Source: Comamonadaceae bacterium (GTDB taxonomy: Bacteria > Pseudomonadota > Gammaproteobacteria > Burkholderiales > Burkholderiaceae_C). Taken from it: DNA of 64,000 bases. The notes under the pieces are model-generated. The model was not told the DNA's origin. It made no database searches and saw nothing but the letters and a program-made list of their open reading frames with translations. The stretch spans positions 372,001-436,000 of the forward strand of contig JAIYAR010000009.1 in NCBI GenBank assembly GCA_027488985.1, read 5' to 3'. Made by a program: the position numbers and the translations under genes. Below are positions 17,470-25,946 of the stretch, piece by piece; within the stretch, counting starts at the first letter, position 1, and the number at the start of each line of letters is the position of its first letter.

Positions 17470-19988
17470 TCGTACACACGCTCGAAGCAGGCTTTCACAT
17501 CCACCACCTGCACTAGCACATCACCGCCATTGGCCTTGATGAAGGCCCTCACCAGCGCGGGCCGGCCAGCGCTGCCGCCGAAGGGAGTGGGAATGATCTG
17601 GTCGGTGCGGAACTCGGTCACACCATGCAGGGCATCCACCAGCAGGCCCAACAATCGGTCCTGATGGCGCAGCACAATGATCTGGCTGCTCTTTTGCACC
17701 ACTGCGCGACGGCCGGTCAGCAACAGGCACAGGTCAAACACCCAGACCGATGCCTGCTCGCGGCCGTTTTGCGTCCAGGCCATCAGGCCTACCCGCCCCC
17801 GGCCATCGTCGACCGGTACCGAGGTGAGCTTGGTCGCCGATACGGCCTCCTGCACATGCTCTGCAGAGAGGGCAAACAACTTGCCATCGCCCCAGAAGGT
17901 GGCGTACTCCGCGCGCTCGCCACCTTGCAGGCCCACCAAGGGCAACTCTAGGTCAGCACTGCGGCCCTGGCCCTCACGCACCGCACCCAAAGCGTCGTAC
18001 ACCACGGCAATCACGTCATCGCGGTAGCCATCGCTGGTTTTGAATTCCCGGTAGCCCTGGGATGCTGCACTGCCCATGATGGTGTAGTTTCCACCCCGTT
18101 CCACCACTTTGGAGAGGCTGCGCCCGGACGGCAGCTGCTGCACCTCGGCCTGCAGAGCCAGTTGGGCGCCTACCGGCATGGTCAGGTCGGTGCTGGCAAT
18201 GACTTTGCCTGCGCGGTCCACAAACAAGGCCTGCATGCCTTTGCGCTCGCCCACACCGCTGCGCAGCATAGCTGTGAATTCCGGCGCCGAATTGAACACA
18301 ATGCCCACACCGCCCACCAACCGGTCCGGGCGCAGCGGGTCGCGCACGGCCGCGTGGTAGGTGTACGTGGACTGCCCATCGTAAAAAGGGTCCGGACCGA
18401 AAGGCGTGACGTAATAGTCCTGCTCGGTGCGCAGCGCCTTGACCTGGGACAGCGTGAGCGCATCGAGTTGCTCACCAGCGATGCCGGGGCCATGGGTTTC
18501 GTTGAGCTCGGTGCTGGCCACAATGCGCCCCTGCGCGTCGTACACAAACAAGCGGGTGTACACGGTGTAGAGCGAGTTGATGTAGCGGAGAATGCCGGTC
18601 ACCTCCTCGGCCAGCGTGTCGGTCCACACCGGAGCACTAAGTGCCTGGCGCAGCTCCGGTGTCAGGGCCCACCAGCGGCAGTCGTCGGAGCGCTCGTACA
18701 AGTTACGGTCCAACAAATCCACCAGCAAGCGCGCCACAAACTCCGACTTCTGCAGGCTGGTGTTGAGCACGGTTTCATACAAATCGCCAATCGACTTGGC
18801 GAACAGCGCGTTGCTGCGGGCACCGGTCTCGCTGATCTGCGCGAGGATGGCCTTGAGTTTGCTCAGATCGCCCTGCTGACCGGCCGACATGACCTGCCCG
18901 TTCCACACCACGCAGCGAATGGTCTCTGCCGCTGCCATTATTTCAAACAACGGCCCCGAGAGCGCCTGCGCGTGCGACAGCAAACCGCTGCGCATGCCCG
19001 CATCCAGCGCGGCCAGGGCTTGGGTGTCGCGCCCGGTGAAGGCGATGTCCACGGGAATCATGACCTGCCCTTGCCAGCCCGGCGGGCCGGGGTAGCCCTG
19101 ATAGCCGCCTGAGCGGAAGGTGCGAACCAAATACTGCCGCCCCATGAACACCCACAAACGTGGCGATGCGCTGTGATTCACTGGCACCACCGAGCCCAGG
19201 GGAATCCAGGTCGGGTCTGCTGACTCGATGACACGGTTAGCACCATCCAGCAGCAGCATGTTGGAGCGTTTGGCCGCGTCCCGGTGCGAACGGAAAATGC
19301 CCGCCATTTCCTGCTCGAAATGAAAGCACAGGCACAGCACGCCCACCACCCGCTGCGTCTGGGGGTGCAGCATGCGCTTGGAGTAAATCAGGGCCAGCCG
19401 CTTGTTGGGCCGCAGTTGGCTAAAGCGAAAGGTCTCCACAAAGCCGTCGCTGGCCAGCGTTTGCGCGATCAGCGGGTCGTCACTGCCCTCCATGGGCGTG
19501 GTCTCGTCAATCTGGACCAGCACGTTGCCCGCGGTATCGAGCAACATGATTTCGTCATACACGGTGTACTTAGTGGCATAAGCCCGCAAGCGCGCGCGGG
19601 CAGCGGCCTGGTCATCGGTGATGCCGGCCACAAAGTTGCACAGCTCGTTGTCAGTGGCCAGAAAGCCCACGTCGGCCGTGCGCTCGTACAGGTTGCGCAC
19701 CACGATGTCGATGACGTACTGCGCCTGGGTGCCAATCTCGTCAAGCACCGTGCCCACTTTCTCACTGACCAGGCTGGCCACCAGCTCATGCTCCAAGCGG
19801 GTAAAGCCCTCGCGCGTAGCGGCCATGGTGGGGAGGATGGCCTGCGCCTCGTCCGGGCAGTTCATCTTGGCGGACGACTCGATCAGCCGCCACATCAGGT
19901 TAAGTTCGTGCAGAGCCCCTTCACACCGGATCACGTCTCGCATGTAAGGCAAGAAGGTGTCGATATCCAGCCTGACTGTTTCGGTCAT
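17466..19988 (-). CDS. Soluble multi-Cache protein with a C-terminal CheW domain
   Basis: An 840-residue protein with no evident signal peptide or membrane segment. Two related units are visible. Near residue 95, NLYERTADVGFLATDNEL is followed by a Cache-like strand pair (MLLDTAGNVLVQID). Near residue 425, NLYERSDDCRWWALTPEL is followed by LFVYDAQGRIVASTEL. A third Cache-like stretch, ALFVDRAGKVIASTDL, lies near 590. From about 685 to the end is a CheW-like domain (YATFWGDGKLFALSAEHVQEAV, then IIVLRHQDRLLGLLVDALHGVTEF). CheW couples receptors to the CheA kinase. No methyl-accepting domain or che genes are present here. It may be a cytoplasmic sensor adaptor, which is inference. Confidence 0.75.
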   Translation of the reverse strand: MTETVRLDIDTFLPYMRDVIRCEGALHELNLMWRLIESSAKMNCPDEAQAILPTMAATREGFTRLEHELVASLVSEKVGTVLDEIGTQAQYVIDIVVRNLYERTADVGFLATDNELCNFVAGITDDQAAARARLRAYATKYTVYDEIMLLDTAGNVLVQIDETTPMEGSDDPLIAQTLASDGFVETFRFSQLRPNKRLALIYSKRMLHPQTQRVVGVLCLCFHFEQEMAGIFRSHRDAAKRSNMLLLDGANRVIESADPTWIPLGSVVPVNHSASPRLWVFMGRQYLVRTFRSGGYQGYPGPPGWQGQVMIPVDIAFTGRDTQALAALDAGMRSGLLSHAQALSGPLFEIMAAAETIRCVVWNGQVMSAGQQGDLSKLKAILAQISETGARSNALFAKSIGDLYETVLNTSLQKSEFVARLLVDLLDRNLYERSDDCRWWALTPELRQALSAPVWTDTLAEEVTGILRYINSLYTVYTRLFVYDAQGRIVASTELNETHGPGIAGEQLDALTLSQVKALRTEQDYYVTPFGPDPFYDGQSTYTYHAAVRDPLRPDRLVGGVGIVFNSAPEFTAMLRSGVGERKGMQALFVDRAGKVIASTDLTMPVGAQLALQAEVQQLPSGRSLSKVVERGGNYTIMGSAASQGYREFKTSDGYRDDVIAVVYDALGAVREGQGRSADLELPLVGLQGGERAEYATFWGDGKLFALSAEHVQEAVSATKLTSVPVDDGRGRVGLMAWTQNGREQASVWVFDLCLLLTGRRAVVQKSSQIIVLRHQDRLLGLLVDALHGVTEFRTDQIIPTPFGGSAGRPALVRAFIKANGGDVLVQVVDVKACFERVYD

Positions 19989-20069
19989 GGTTCCAACTCC
20001 CTGTGTTCGGGGCCCGGGGAGGCCGCTTGATCCTTATCAAGCAAGTCGGATGCCACAAGTTACAAAGGG

Positions 20070-20864
20070 CTAAAAAGTACCGCCGAATGCCCCTCCGTCC
20101 ACCAGCACGTTCTGGCCTGTCATGTAGCCGGCTTGCTGGCTGCACAGGAAAGCGCAGACCTGGCCGAACTCGGCCGGTGTGCCATAGCGGCCCACCGGAA
20201 TCTGGGCCTGCTGCAGGCGGCGGATGTCTTCCACACTCTGGCCGGTTTTAGCCGAAGTGGCCTTCACGGTGGCGGCAATGCGATCGGTATCGAACTTGCC
20301 GGGCAGCAGGTTGTTGATGGTCACACCCTTGGCGGCCAGGCTGCTGCGAGCCACGCCGGCCACAAAGCCGGTCAGACCACTGCGCGCACCATTGGACAGG
20401 CCCAGTATGTCGATGGGCGACTTCACCGCGCTGGAGGTGATGTTCACAATGCGCCCGAAACCGCGCGCGGCCATGCCGTCCACCGTGGCCTTGATGAGCT
20501 CGATGGGGGTGAGCATGTTGGCGTCCACCGCCTTGATCCAGGCCTCGCGGTCCCAGTCGCGGAAGTCGCCGGGCGGCGGGCCGCCGGCGTTGGTAACCAC
20601 GATGTCAAAGTCCGCGCGCATGGCAAATACGGCCGCACGACCAGCCACCGTGGTAATGTCCTGGGCACAAAAAAGCACCTCAGCGCCCGTCTTGTCTGCG
20701 TGAACCGCTCTCAAATTCATAGCAGATTGCTCCAGAGCCTCCGCACCCCGCGCCACGATCAGCAGGTTCACACCCTCGGCGGCCAGCGCTTGCGCACAAC
20801 CCAGACCCAGCCCCTTGCTGGCACCACACACCAATGCCCATTTGCCTTTGATTCCCAAATCCAT
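20070..20864 (-). CDS. SDR family oxidoreductase with altered active site
   Basis: A 264-residue short-chain dehydrogenase/reductase. The NAD(P) motif is CGASKGLGLGCAQALAAEG, and the NNAG-type motif is VVTNAGGPPPG. The catalytic serine region is NITSSAVKSPIDILGLSNGARSG. Where classical members have YxxxK, this one has SNGAR (Tyr to Ser, Lys to Arg). A C-terminal DVDGG-like LVDGGAFGG is present. Similar SNGAR proteins occur in other betaproteobacteria as far as I recall, so this is likely a subfamily rather than a mutant. Residues near 50-65 are encoded by dispersed repeat copy 3. The substrate is unknown. Confidence 0.83.
   Translation of the reverse strand: MDLGIKGKWALVCGASKGLGLGCAQALAAEGVNLLIVARGAEALEQSAMNLRAVHADKTGAEVLFCAQDITTVAGRAAVFAMRADFDIVVTNAGGPPPGDFRDWDREAWIKAVDANMLTPIELIKATVDGMAARGFGRIVNITSSAVKSPIDILGLSNGARSGLTGFVAGVARSSLAAKGVTINNLLPGKFDTDRIAATVKATSAKTGQSVEDIRRLQQAQIPVGRYGTPAEFGQVCAFLCSQQAGYMTGQNVLVDGGAFGGTF
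20681..20723 (-). repeat. Dispersed 43-bp-register repeat, copy 3 (inside the SDR gene)
   Basis: On the plus strand: CAGCGC, 11 bases, GCGT, 9 bases, 8 bases, ATAGC, in the same register as the intergenic copies. In the gene's sense it begins GCTAT and encodes part of AMNLRAVHADKTGA. The GCGC core is changed to GCGT here. Confidence 0.7.
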
Positions 20865-20903
20865 GTCGCGTCCTTCTAAGTTGATTGATTACGTAGCGCT
20901 GCA

Positions 20904-21839
20904 TTAGCGCCGGCTACTCACCACATACACACCCAGCAGCACCAAAATGGTGCCCGCCACAATCCACAGGTTCATGGGCTCATCCAGCAGCAGCACTCCC
21001 ATGAAGATGGTGGACATAGGCCCCACCATGCCCACCTGCGCAGCCAGACCGGAGCCGATGCGTTCGATCGCCATCATCACCATCAGTACCGGCACCACGG
21101 TGCAGGCCGTCGCATTGAGCAGCGAGAGCCACAGCACCTCCGGTGCCACGGCAAATGCGGTGTCCAGCGGCCGCAACAGCACAAACTGCGCAATGCACAG
21201 CACGCAAGCCACGCTGGTGGCCAAACCCACCAGCCGCAGGGAACCCAGGCGTTGCACCAGCTCGCCGCTGTAGCTCAGGTACAGCGCGTAACTGATGGCG
21301 CTGCCCAGCACCAGGGCTGCGCCCAGCGCCACATGGCTGCCGGCCAAGGTCACTTCGTGGCCGAACACCAGCAGCACGCCGCCGTAACTGATGGCCATGC
21401 CCACGCCCTGCGGCAAGGTGACCTTTTTGCCGTACAAGGCCACGCCCAGCAACACGACCAGCGTGGGGTTGAGGTAAAGAATCAGCCGTTCCAGCGAGGC
21501 GGAGATGTAGGCCAGCCCCGCAAAGTCCAGATAGCTGGCGAGGTAGTAGCCGGTAATCCCCAGGCCCAGAATGCCCAGCTTGTCTCGGGTGGTCAGCGCC
21601 ACCACGTCCCGGCCCATGCGTCGGGCACGCGGGCCGGTCCACCACACGATGACCAAGAAGAATGGCAGCGCCATCAACATACGCAGCATGATGAGGCTGA
21701 CCGCATCTACCCCGGGGTAGCGGTAGGCCAGCTTGACGATGATGGCCTTGCCACTAAAGGCAATGGCACCGGCTATCGCCAGGGCCAAACCGGTTGCTAT
21801 GGATTTAGGAGCTGCTTGCACAGATTGCACGCGCGCCAA
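20904..21839 (-). CDS. EamA (DMT) family transporter
   Basis: A 311-residue inner-membrane carrier with about ten hydrophobic segments and two EamA units. Markers are GLALAIAGAIAFSGKAIIVKLAYRY at the start, YLASYLDFAGLAYISASLERLILYLNPTLVVLLG in the first half, and GLAAQVGMVGPMSTIFMGVLLLDEP in the second. There is no ATG before the first membrane segment. The start is TTG at 21839 or GTG at 21830. Its first dozen codons are made of dispersed repeat copy 4. It lies 3 bases after the DUF808 stop on the same strand, so they are probably co-transcribed. Substrate is unknown. Confidence 0.8.
   Translation of the reverse strand: MARVQSVQAAPKSIATGLALAIAGAIAFSGKAIIVKLAYRYPGVDAVSLIMLRMLMALPFFLVIVWWTGPRARRMGRDVVALTTRDKLGILGLGITGYYLASYLDFAGLAYISASLERLILYLNPTLVVLLGVALYGKKVTLPQGVGMAISYGGVLLVFGHEVTLAGSHVALGAALVLGSAISYALYLSYSGELVQRLGSLRLVGLATSVACVLCIAQFVLLRPLDTAFAVAPEVLWLSLLNATACTVVPVLMVMMAIERIGSGLAAQVGMVGPMSTIFMGVLLLDEPMNLWIVAGTILVLLGVYVVSSRR
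21796..21838 (+). repeat. Dispersed 43-bp-register repeat, copy 4 (start of the EamA gene)
   Basis: GCTAT, 8 bases, GAGCTGCTT, GCAC, 11 bases, GCGCCA, then a GGCTATTTT flank. On the minus strand the copy spans the TTG start region and codes for the MARVQSVQAAPKSIA-type N-terminus of the permease. The flank reaches the DUF808 stop codon. Confidence 0.75.
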
Positions 21840-21842
21840 TGG

Positions 21843-22745
21843 CTATTTTCCCTTGAAACCACTGCGTACGCGCTGCACGAGCATCACAGCGGCCAGCACG
21901 AGTGCGCCGGCCACAATGCCGACCAGGCCTTCCCACACAAAGCCCAAGGGCAGGCCTTCCAGCAGATGATGCAAAAACGGCAAGCCGTGCACCAGAATGC
22001 CGCCACCCACCAGAAACATGGCTGCGGTGCCTGCCACTGACAGCACCTTCATCAGCACCGGCGCGGCGCGCAGCAAACCACGCCCCAGCGCCTGGGTGAA
22101 GCCGCCTTCGGGGGTGGCGGAAGGCCGGCGGGTCAGGTAAAGGCCCAGATCATCAATCTTCACGATGCCGGCCACCAGACCGTACACACCCACCGTCATG
22201 ATCAGGGCGACGCCGGCCAGCACGGCCAGCTGCGTCGTCCATGGCACGGCTTGCACCGTGCCGAGGGTGATTGCGATGATTTCGGCGGAGAGGATGAAGT
22301 CGGTCCGGATGGCACCCTTGATCTTGTCTTTTTCCAGTGCCACCAGATCCACCGCGGGGTCTTGCAAGGCCTTTAGAAGCTCAGCCTCGTGGGCCTGGTC
22401 GTCTTCTGCACGGTGCAGAAACTTGTGGGCCAACTTCTCAAAGCCTTCAAAGCACAAAAAGGCCCCGCCCACCATGAGCAGCGGTGTCACCAACCAGGGC
22501 GCCACGATGCTGATAGCCAGGGCTGCGGGCACCAAAATCACCTTGTTCAGCAGCGAGCCTTTGCATACCGCCCACACCACCGGAATTTCGCGATCGGCGG
22601 ATACGCCGGTGACCTGCTGTGCATTGAGCGCAAGGTCGTCGCCCAGCACGCCGGCGGTTTTCTTGGCGGCAACTTTGCTAAGGACAGCCACGTCATCAAG
22701 AATGGTGGCAATGTCATCCAAAAGGGCGAGAAGGCTGCTGGCCAT
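21843..22745 (-). CDS. DUF808 family membrane protein (YedI-like)
   Basis: A 300-residue inner-membrane protein of the DUF808/YedI family, whose function is unknown. It starts [44 protein letters not shown], the strongly conserved family N-terminus. Then come several hydrophobic segments ([33 protein letters not shown]) and [19 protein letters not shown]. The ATG at 22745 is chosen because the family begins there. An upstream ATG at 22796 adds unrelated residues. Confidence 0.88.
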   Translation of the reverse strand: MASSLLALLDDIATILDDVAVLSKVAAKKTAGVLGDDLALNAQQVTGVSADREIPVVWAVCKGSLLNKVILVPAALAISIVAPWLVTPLLMVGGAFLCFEGFEKLAHKFLHRAEDDQAHEAELLKALQDPAVDLVALEKDKIKGAIRTDFILSAEIIAITLGTVQAVPWTTQLAVLAGVALIMTVGVYGLVAGIVKIDDLGLYLTRRPSATPEGGFTQALGRGLLRAAPVLMKVLSVAGTAAMFLVGGGILVHGLPFLHHLLEGLPLGFVWEGLVGIVAGALVLAAVMLVQRVRSGFKGK

Positions 22746-22871
22746 GGAAATCCTGTGAAGCAAGAAGAGTTGGATTGTCACCCGTTTGGCGTACACCCAT
22801 CAGGGCATACCCCATGCCGGCTGGCGCAAAGCTTGCTGGAGAATGAAAAACATAGCGGCAACGCGAACACC

Positions 22872-23393
22872 ATGCCTCCGACTGTCACTTTGGACCGACA
22901 CACCACCCACCTTGCCCCCACGGTGCTCGACATCGAGGCCTCGGGCCTGGGCCGCAGTAGCTACCCTATTGAGGTGGGCTATGTGCTGCCGGACGGACAC
23001 GCCTACTGCACGCTGGTGCAGCCCGAGCTGGAGTGGACCCACTGGGACGACAGCGCCGCTGCATTGCACCGCATCACCCGCGAGTTGCTGCACGAGCGCG
23101 GCCTGCACGCCCGGGATGTTGCCACCCTGCTCAATACCCAACTGGCCGGCCAAACCGTGTATTCCGATGGCTGGGCCAACGATTTCACCTGGCTCAACGT
23201 GTTGTTTGAAGCTGCCGGCATGTCGCCCCGCTTCAAGCTGGAAAATCTGCGCAGTCTGCTCAGCGATGAAGAGGCGGACCAGTGGCATGTTGTCAAAGCC
23301 CAGATCGCCAGCGAGCGCGGCAACCAGCGCCACCGGGCGAGCTCGGATGCGCGCTTGATCCAACTGACCCTGCAGCGCATTAGGGCGGGTTAG
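22872..23393 (+). CDS. DEDDh-type 3'-5' exonuclease-like protein
   Basis: A 173-residue protein that appears to be a minimal exonuclease domain. The four acidic residues and the His of the DEDDh group can be placed: Asp20 and Glu22 in VLDIEASGLG, Asp104 in WANDFTWLN, His144 and Asp149 in HRASSDARL. Such enzymes (RNase T, DnaQ epsilon, oligoribonuclease) degrade nucleic acid from the 3' end with two metal ions. The motif assignment is my own reading; the family is usually annotated as hypothetical or exonuclease. The ATG at 22872 fits the domain start, and the gap to the divergent DUF808 gene is 126 bases. Confidence 0.72.
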   Translation: MPPTVTLDRHTTHLAPTVLDIEASGLGRSSYPIEVGYVLPDGHAYCTLVQPELEWTHWDDSAAALHRITRELLHERGLHARDVATLLNTQLAGQTVYSDGWANDFTWLNVLFEAAGMSPRFKLENLRSLLSDEEADQWHVVKAQIASERGNQRHRASSDARLIQLTLQRIRAG

Positions 23394-23487
23394 TCCCCAG
23401 CGCTTTTGGGGCCCTGCCTCCACGGGCAACGGTCGCTTAGGCAGTAACATGCGGCGGTCAAGCACCACAAAACAGGAGACAACAGCC

Positions 23488-23958
23488 ATGGCAATCACCG
23501 TAGAGATCAACCTGGGTTACGAATTTGATGTGAAGGCCAAGGCCAGCGAAGTCTTCGCCGTGCTGTCGGACGTGCCCACCTCGGCCAGCCACTTCCCCAA
23601 GGTCGACCAATTGGTTGATCTGGGCGACAACACCTATCGCTGGGAGATGGAGAAAATCGGCATCGCCTCCATCACGCTGCAAACGGTGTACGCGTCCAAA
23701 TACACCTCCAACAAAGCCAAGGGCACCGTGAACTGGACGCCTGTCAAAGGCGAAGGCAACGCCCTGGTGGCAGGCAGCTGGAAGATCACCGACAACAAAA
23801 AATCCACCAACGTGGTCCTCGAAATCCAGGGCGAACTGACCCTGCCCCTGCCTGGCCTCATGAAGATGGTCGCCGCACCGGTTGCCGAAGCAGAGTTCGA
23901 AAAAATGGTGGAGCAGTACATCGACAACCTGACCCAACATTTCGGCGGAGAAGCGTAA
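23488..23958 (+). CDS. SRPBCC family protein
   Basis: A 156-residue protein with the START/Bet v1-like (SRPBCC) pattern. An N-terminal strand and helix FDVKAKASEVFAVLSDVPTSASHFPKV lead to alternating strands, then a long C-terminal helix (VAEAEFEKMVEQYIDNLTQHF). Such folds bind hydrophobic ligands, and no ligand can be inferred. The ATG at 23488 has a CAGGAGAC ribosome site. The gene is followed by repeat copy 5, which also forms a strong terminator hairpin. Confidence 0.78.
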   Translation: MAITVEINLGYEFDVKAKASEVFAVLSDVPTSASHFPKVDQLVDLGDNTYRWEMEKIGIASITLQTVYASKYTSNKAKGTVNWTPVKGEGNALVAGSWKITDNKKSTNVVLEIQGELTLPLPGLMKMVAAPVAEAEFEKMVEQYIDNLTQHFGGEA

Positions 23959-23996
23959 GGTCCAAACCAGCACGCACTTGCTATCGGCAAGCGGAC

Positions 23997-24039
23997 GCTA
24001 CGAAATCAGGAGCTACTGGCGCACTATTGATAGGCGCCA
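23997..24039 (+). repeat. Dispersed 43-bp-register repeat, copy 5
   Basis: GCTAC, 8 bases, GAGCTACTG, GCGC, 11 bases, GCGCCA. In this copy the two arms are perfectly complementary for 12 bases. Confidence 0.8.
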
Positions 24040-24051
24040 GTAGCTTTTTTT
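24011..24051 (+). terminator. Intrinsic terminator built from repeat copy 5
   Basis: AGCTACTGGCGC (24011-24022) and GCGCCAGTAGCT (24034-24045) form a perfect 12-bp stem with an 11-base loop, followed by a run of seven T. It ends the SRPBCC transcript 53 bases after the stop codon. Confidence 0.85.
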
Positions 24052-24095
24052 ATTGGGCAAAGAAATCTGCTGGCGATCCAAAGCAGACGCATCTT

Positions 24096-24101
24096 TACAA
24101 T
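24096..24101 (+). promoter_or_regulatory. Possible -10 element for the CNNM/CorC gene
   Basis: TACAAT lies 42 bases before the start codon and matches the -10 consensus at five of six positions. The -35 region is poor. Confidence 0.35.
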
Positions 24102-24142
24102 AACCCGTTCTTAATTGCCGAGGGGAAACTCTTCCCCGATGT

Positions 24143-25453
24143 ATGGAAATCGCCCTACTTTTCGCCCTGATTTTGATCAACGGCTTGTTCGCAATGTCCG
24201 AAATTGCCTTGGTGACCGCGCGCAAAACGCGACTCCAAAAGCTTATTGATGAGGGCGACCATGGCGCTGTAGCCGCCATCAAGCTGGGGGAAGACCCCAC
24301 CCGTTTTCTCTCCACCATTCAAATCGGCATTACGTCTATTGGTGTACTCAACGGTATTGTGGGCGAGGCAGCATTGGCGCAACCTCTGAGCCTGTGGCTG
24401 GTGGAAATGGGTATGGAACAGGTTTATGCCAACTACGCCGCAACGGGCCTGGTGGTGGTGCTGATCACCTACTTCTCAATCGTGGTGGGCGAGCTGGTTC
24501 CGAAACGGCTCGGACAAAGCAGTCCTGAAACCATTGCCCGTTTGGTGGCCAGGCCCATCAACTTTCTTGCGCTGGCCACCAAGCCGTTTGTCCGCCTGTT
24601 GTCGATATCGACCCACACGCTGCTGCGGTTGATGGGCGTCAAAGACAACGGAACCAACGCTGTCACCGAAGCCGAAATCCATGCAGTGCTTGCAGAGGGC
24701 ACGAGTGCAGGCGTGATCGACTCCCATGAACACACCATGGTGCGCAATGTGTTTTTGCTCGACGATCGGCAAATCGGCTCTTTGATGGTTCCCCGGGCGG
24801 ACGTGAAATGCCTGGACGTGGAACTCAGCTTTGAAGAGAACATGGCACTTATCGATAGCTCGGACCATGCGCGGTTCCCGGTGGTGCGGGGTGACATGGG
24901 TGATTTACTGGGCGTCATCAATGCCCGGCAGTGGTTGTCCCGCGCCTTGAAGGAGCCGAACTCCGATCTGGCTGCTCAACCCATGCAAACGGCGCTTTAC
25001 GTACCGGAAACCATTACCGGCATGGAGCTGCTGGACAACTTCCGCTCCTCAGACGTGCACATGGCGTTCATCATTGACGAGTACGGAGAGGTGCAAGGCA
25101 TAGTGACTTTGCAGGACCTGATTGAAGCCATCACCGGCGAATTTCATCCGCGGGACCCCAAAACCTCCTGGGCAGTGCAGCGGGAAGACGGAAGCTGGCT
25201 TCTGGATGGCCACATTCCAGTTCCTGAACTCAAGGATCGACTGGCGCTGGACACTGTGCCCGAGGAGGACCGGGGCCGCTACCACACCCTTAGCGGGATG
25301 ATCATGCTGCTGACGGGCAAGTTACCCAAGGTCGCAGAAACCGTGATCTGGGAAGGCTGGAAACTCGAAATCGTGGACATGGACGGCCGCACCATAGACA
25401 AGGTGCTGGCTACCAAACAAACCCCTGTCGCGGCAAGCGAAGACGCCTTTTGA
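24143..25453 (+). CDS. CNNM/CorC (hemolysin C) family membrane protein
   Basis: A 436-residue protein with three parts. Residues 1-200 form the DUF21 membrane domain, with about four hydrophobic segments (ALLFALILINGLFAMSEIALVTARKTRLQKL, then IGITSIGVLNGIVGE). Residues 215-335 are a pair of CBS domains (DRQIGSLMVPRADVKCLDV, then FIIDEYGEVQGIVTLQDLIEAITGE). The last 80 residues are the CorC_HlyC domain (DGSWLLDGHIPVPELKDRL). Relatives take part in magnesium or cobalt export, and direct haemolysin activity is unlikely. The start at 24143 keeps the first membrane segment at the N-terminus. It precedes an unknown lipoprotein gene by 15 bases. Confidence 0.9.
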   Translation: MEIALLFALILINGLFAMSEIALVTARKTRLQKLIDEGDHGAVAAIKLGEDPTRFLSTIQIGITSIGVLNGIVGEAALAQPLSLWLVEMGMEQVYANYAATGLVVVLITYFSIVVGELVPKRLGQSSPETIARLVARPINFLALATKPFVRLLSISTHTLLRLMGVKDNGTNAVTEAEIHAVLAEGTSAGVIDSHEHTMVRNVFLLDDRQIGSLMVPRADVKCLDVELSFEENMALIDSSDHARFPVVRGDMGDLLGVINARQWLSRALKEPNSDLAAQPMQTALYVPETITGMELLDNFRSSDVHMAFIIDEYGEVQGIVTLQDLIEAITGEFHPRDPKTSWAVQREDGSWLLDGHIPVPELKDRLALDTVPEEDRGRYHTLSGMIMLLTGKLPKVAETVIWEGWKLEIVDMDGRTIDKVLATKQTPVAASEDAF

Positions 25454-25468
25454 AGACTCATTCTTTTT

Positions 25469-25945
25469 ATGCGCTTTAGTTTGATATCTCGTACCCTCAT
25501 ACCGGCCAGGATGGCGTTTGTAGTGTGTATGGCAGCCATCCCACTGGCCGGGTGCTTGGAGGGATACCCGCACAACGTTGCGCCAGTGGCGCCGGTGGAG
25601 AGCATGTCTCAACAACAGCGCATTGCTGCCCTGAACGCCGCTGGAAACTTGCACTACCTGGAAGAACGTTGGCGCTACAAGCTGAACAAACAATGTGAGC
25701 TGCGGGTCACCAACGGAGAGTGGTGGACTAGAAGTCACAGCGACTGGATCCCGCTTCATGAAGTGCGCATCGTCAGGGGGTTTGACCGGTCCGACAAGAC
25801 ACACGACATTTTCCTGGAGAGGGCAGAAGACCCAGGCACCCGCTCCGCCCCTTTGCCTTTGTTGGCTGGTGCCAATTGGGCTGACGCGTTACACATCATG
25901 TCTCTGGCGCAGCATATTCAGCGGGATTGCGCACAAAGTGCCTGA
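25469..25945 (+). CDS. Hypothetical lipoprotein
   Basis: A 158-residue protein I do not recognise. The N-terminus is a lipoprotein signal (AFVVCMAAIPLAGC), so Cys29 would be lipidated and the mature protein anchored to a membrane facing the periplasm. The mature part starts with a Pro/Val-rich linker, then a helical stretch and WWTRSHSDWIPLHEVRIVRGF. It begins 15 bases after the CNNM/CorC gene and overlaps or abuts the next small membrane protein gene, so it is probably in the same transcript. A role linked to the CorC-like protein is possible but unsupported. Confidence 0.6.
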   Translation: MRFSLISRTLIPARMAFVVCMAAIPLAGCLEGYPHNVAPVAPVESMSQQQRIAALNAAGNLHYLEERWRYKLNKQCELRVTNGEWWTRSHSDWIPLHEVRIVRGFDRSDKTHDIFLERAEDPGTRSAPLPLLAGANWADALHIMSLAQHIQRDCAQSA

Positions 25946-25946
25946 A

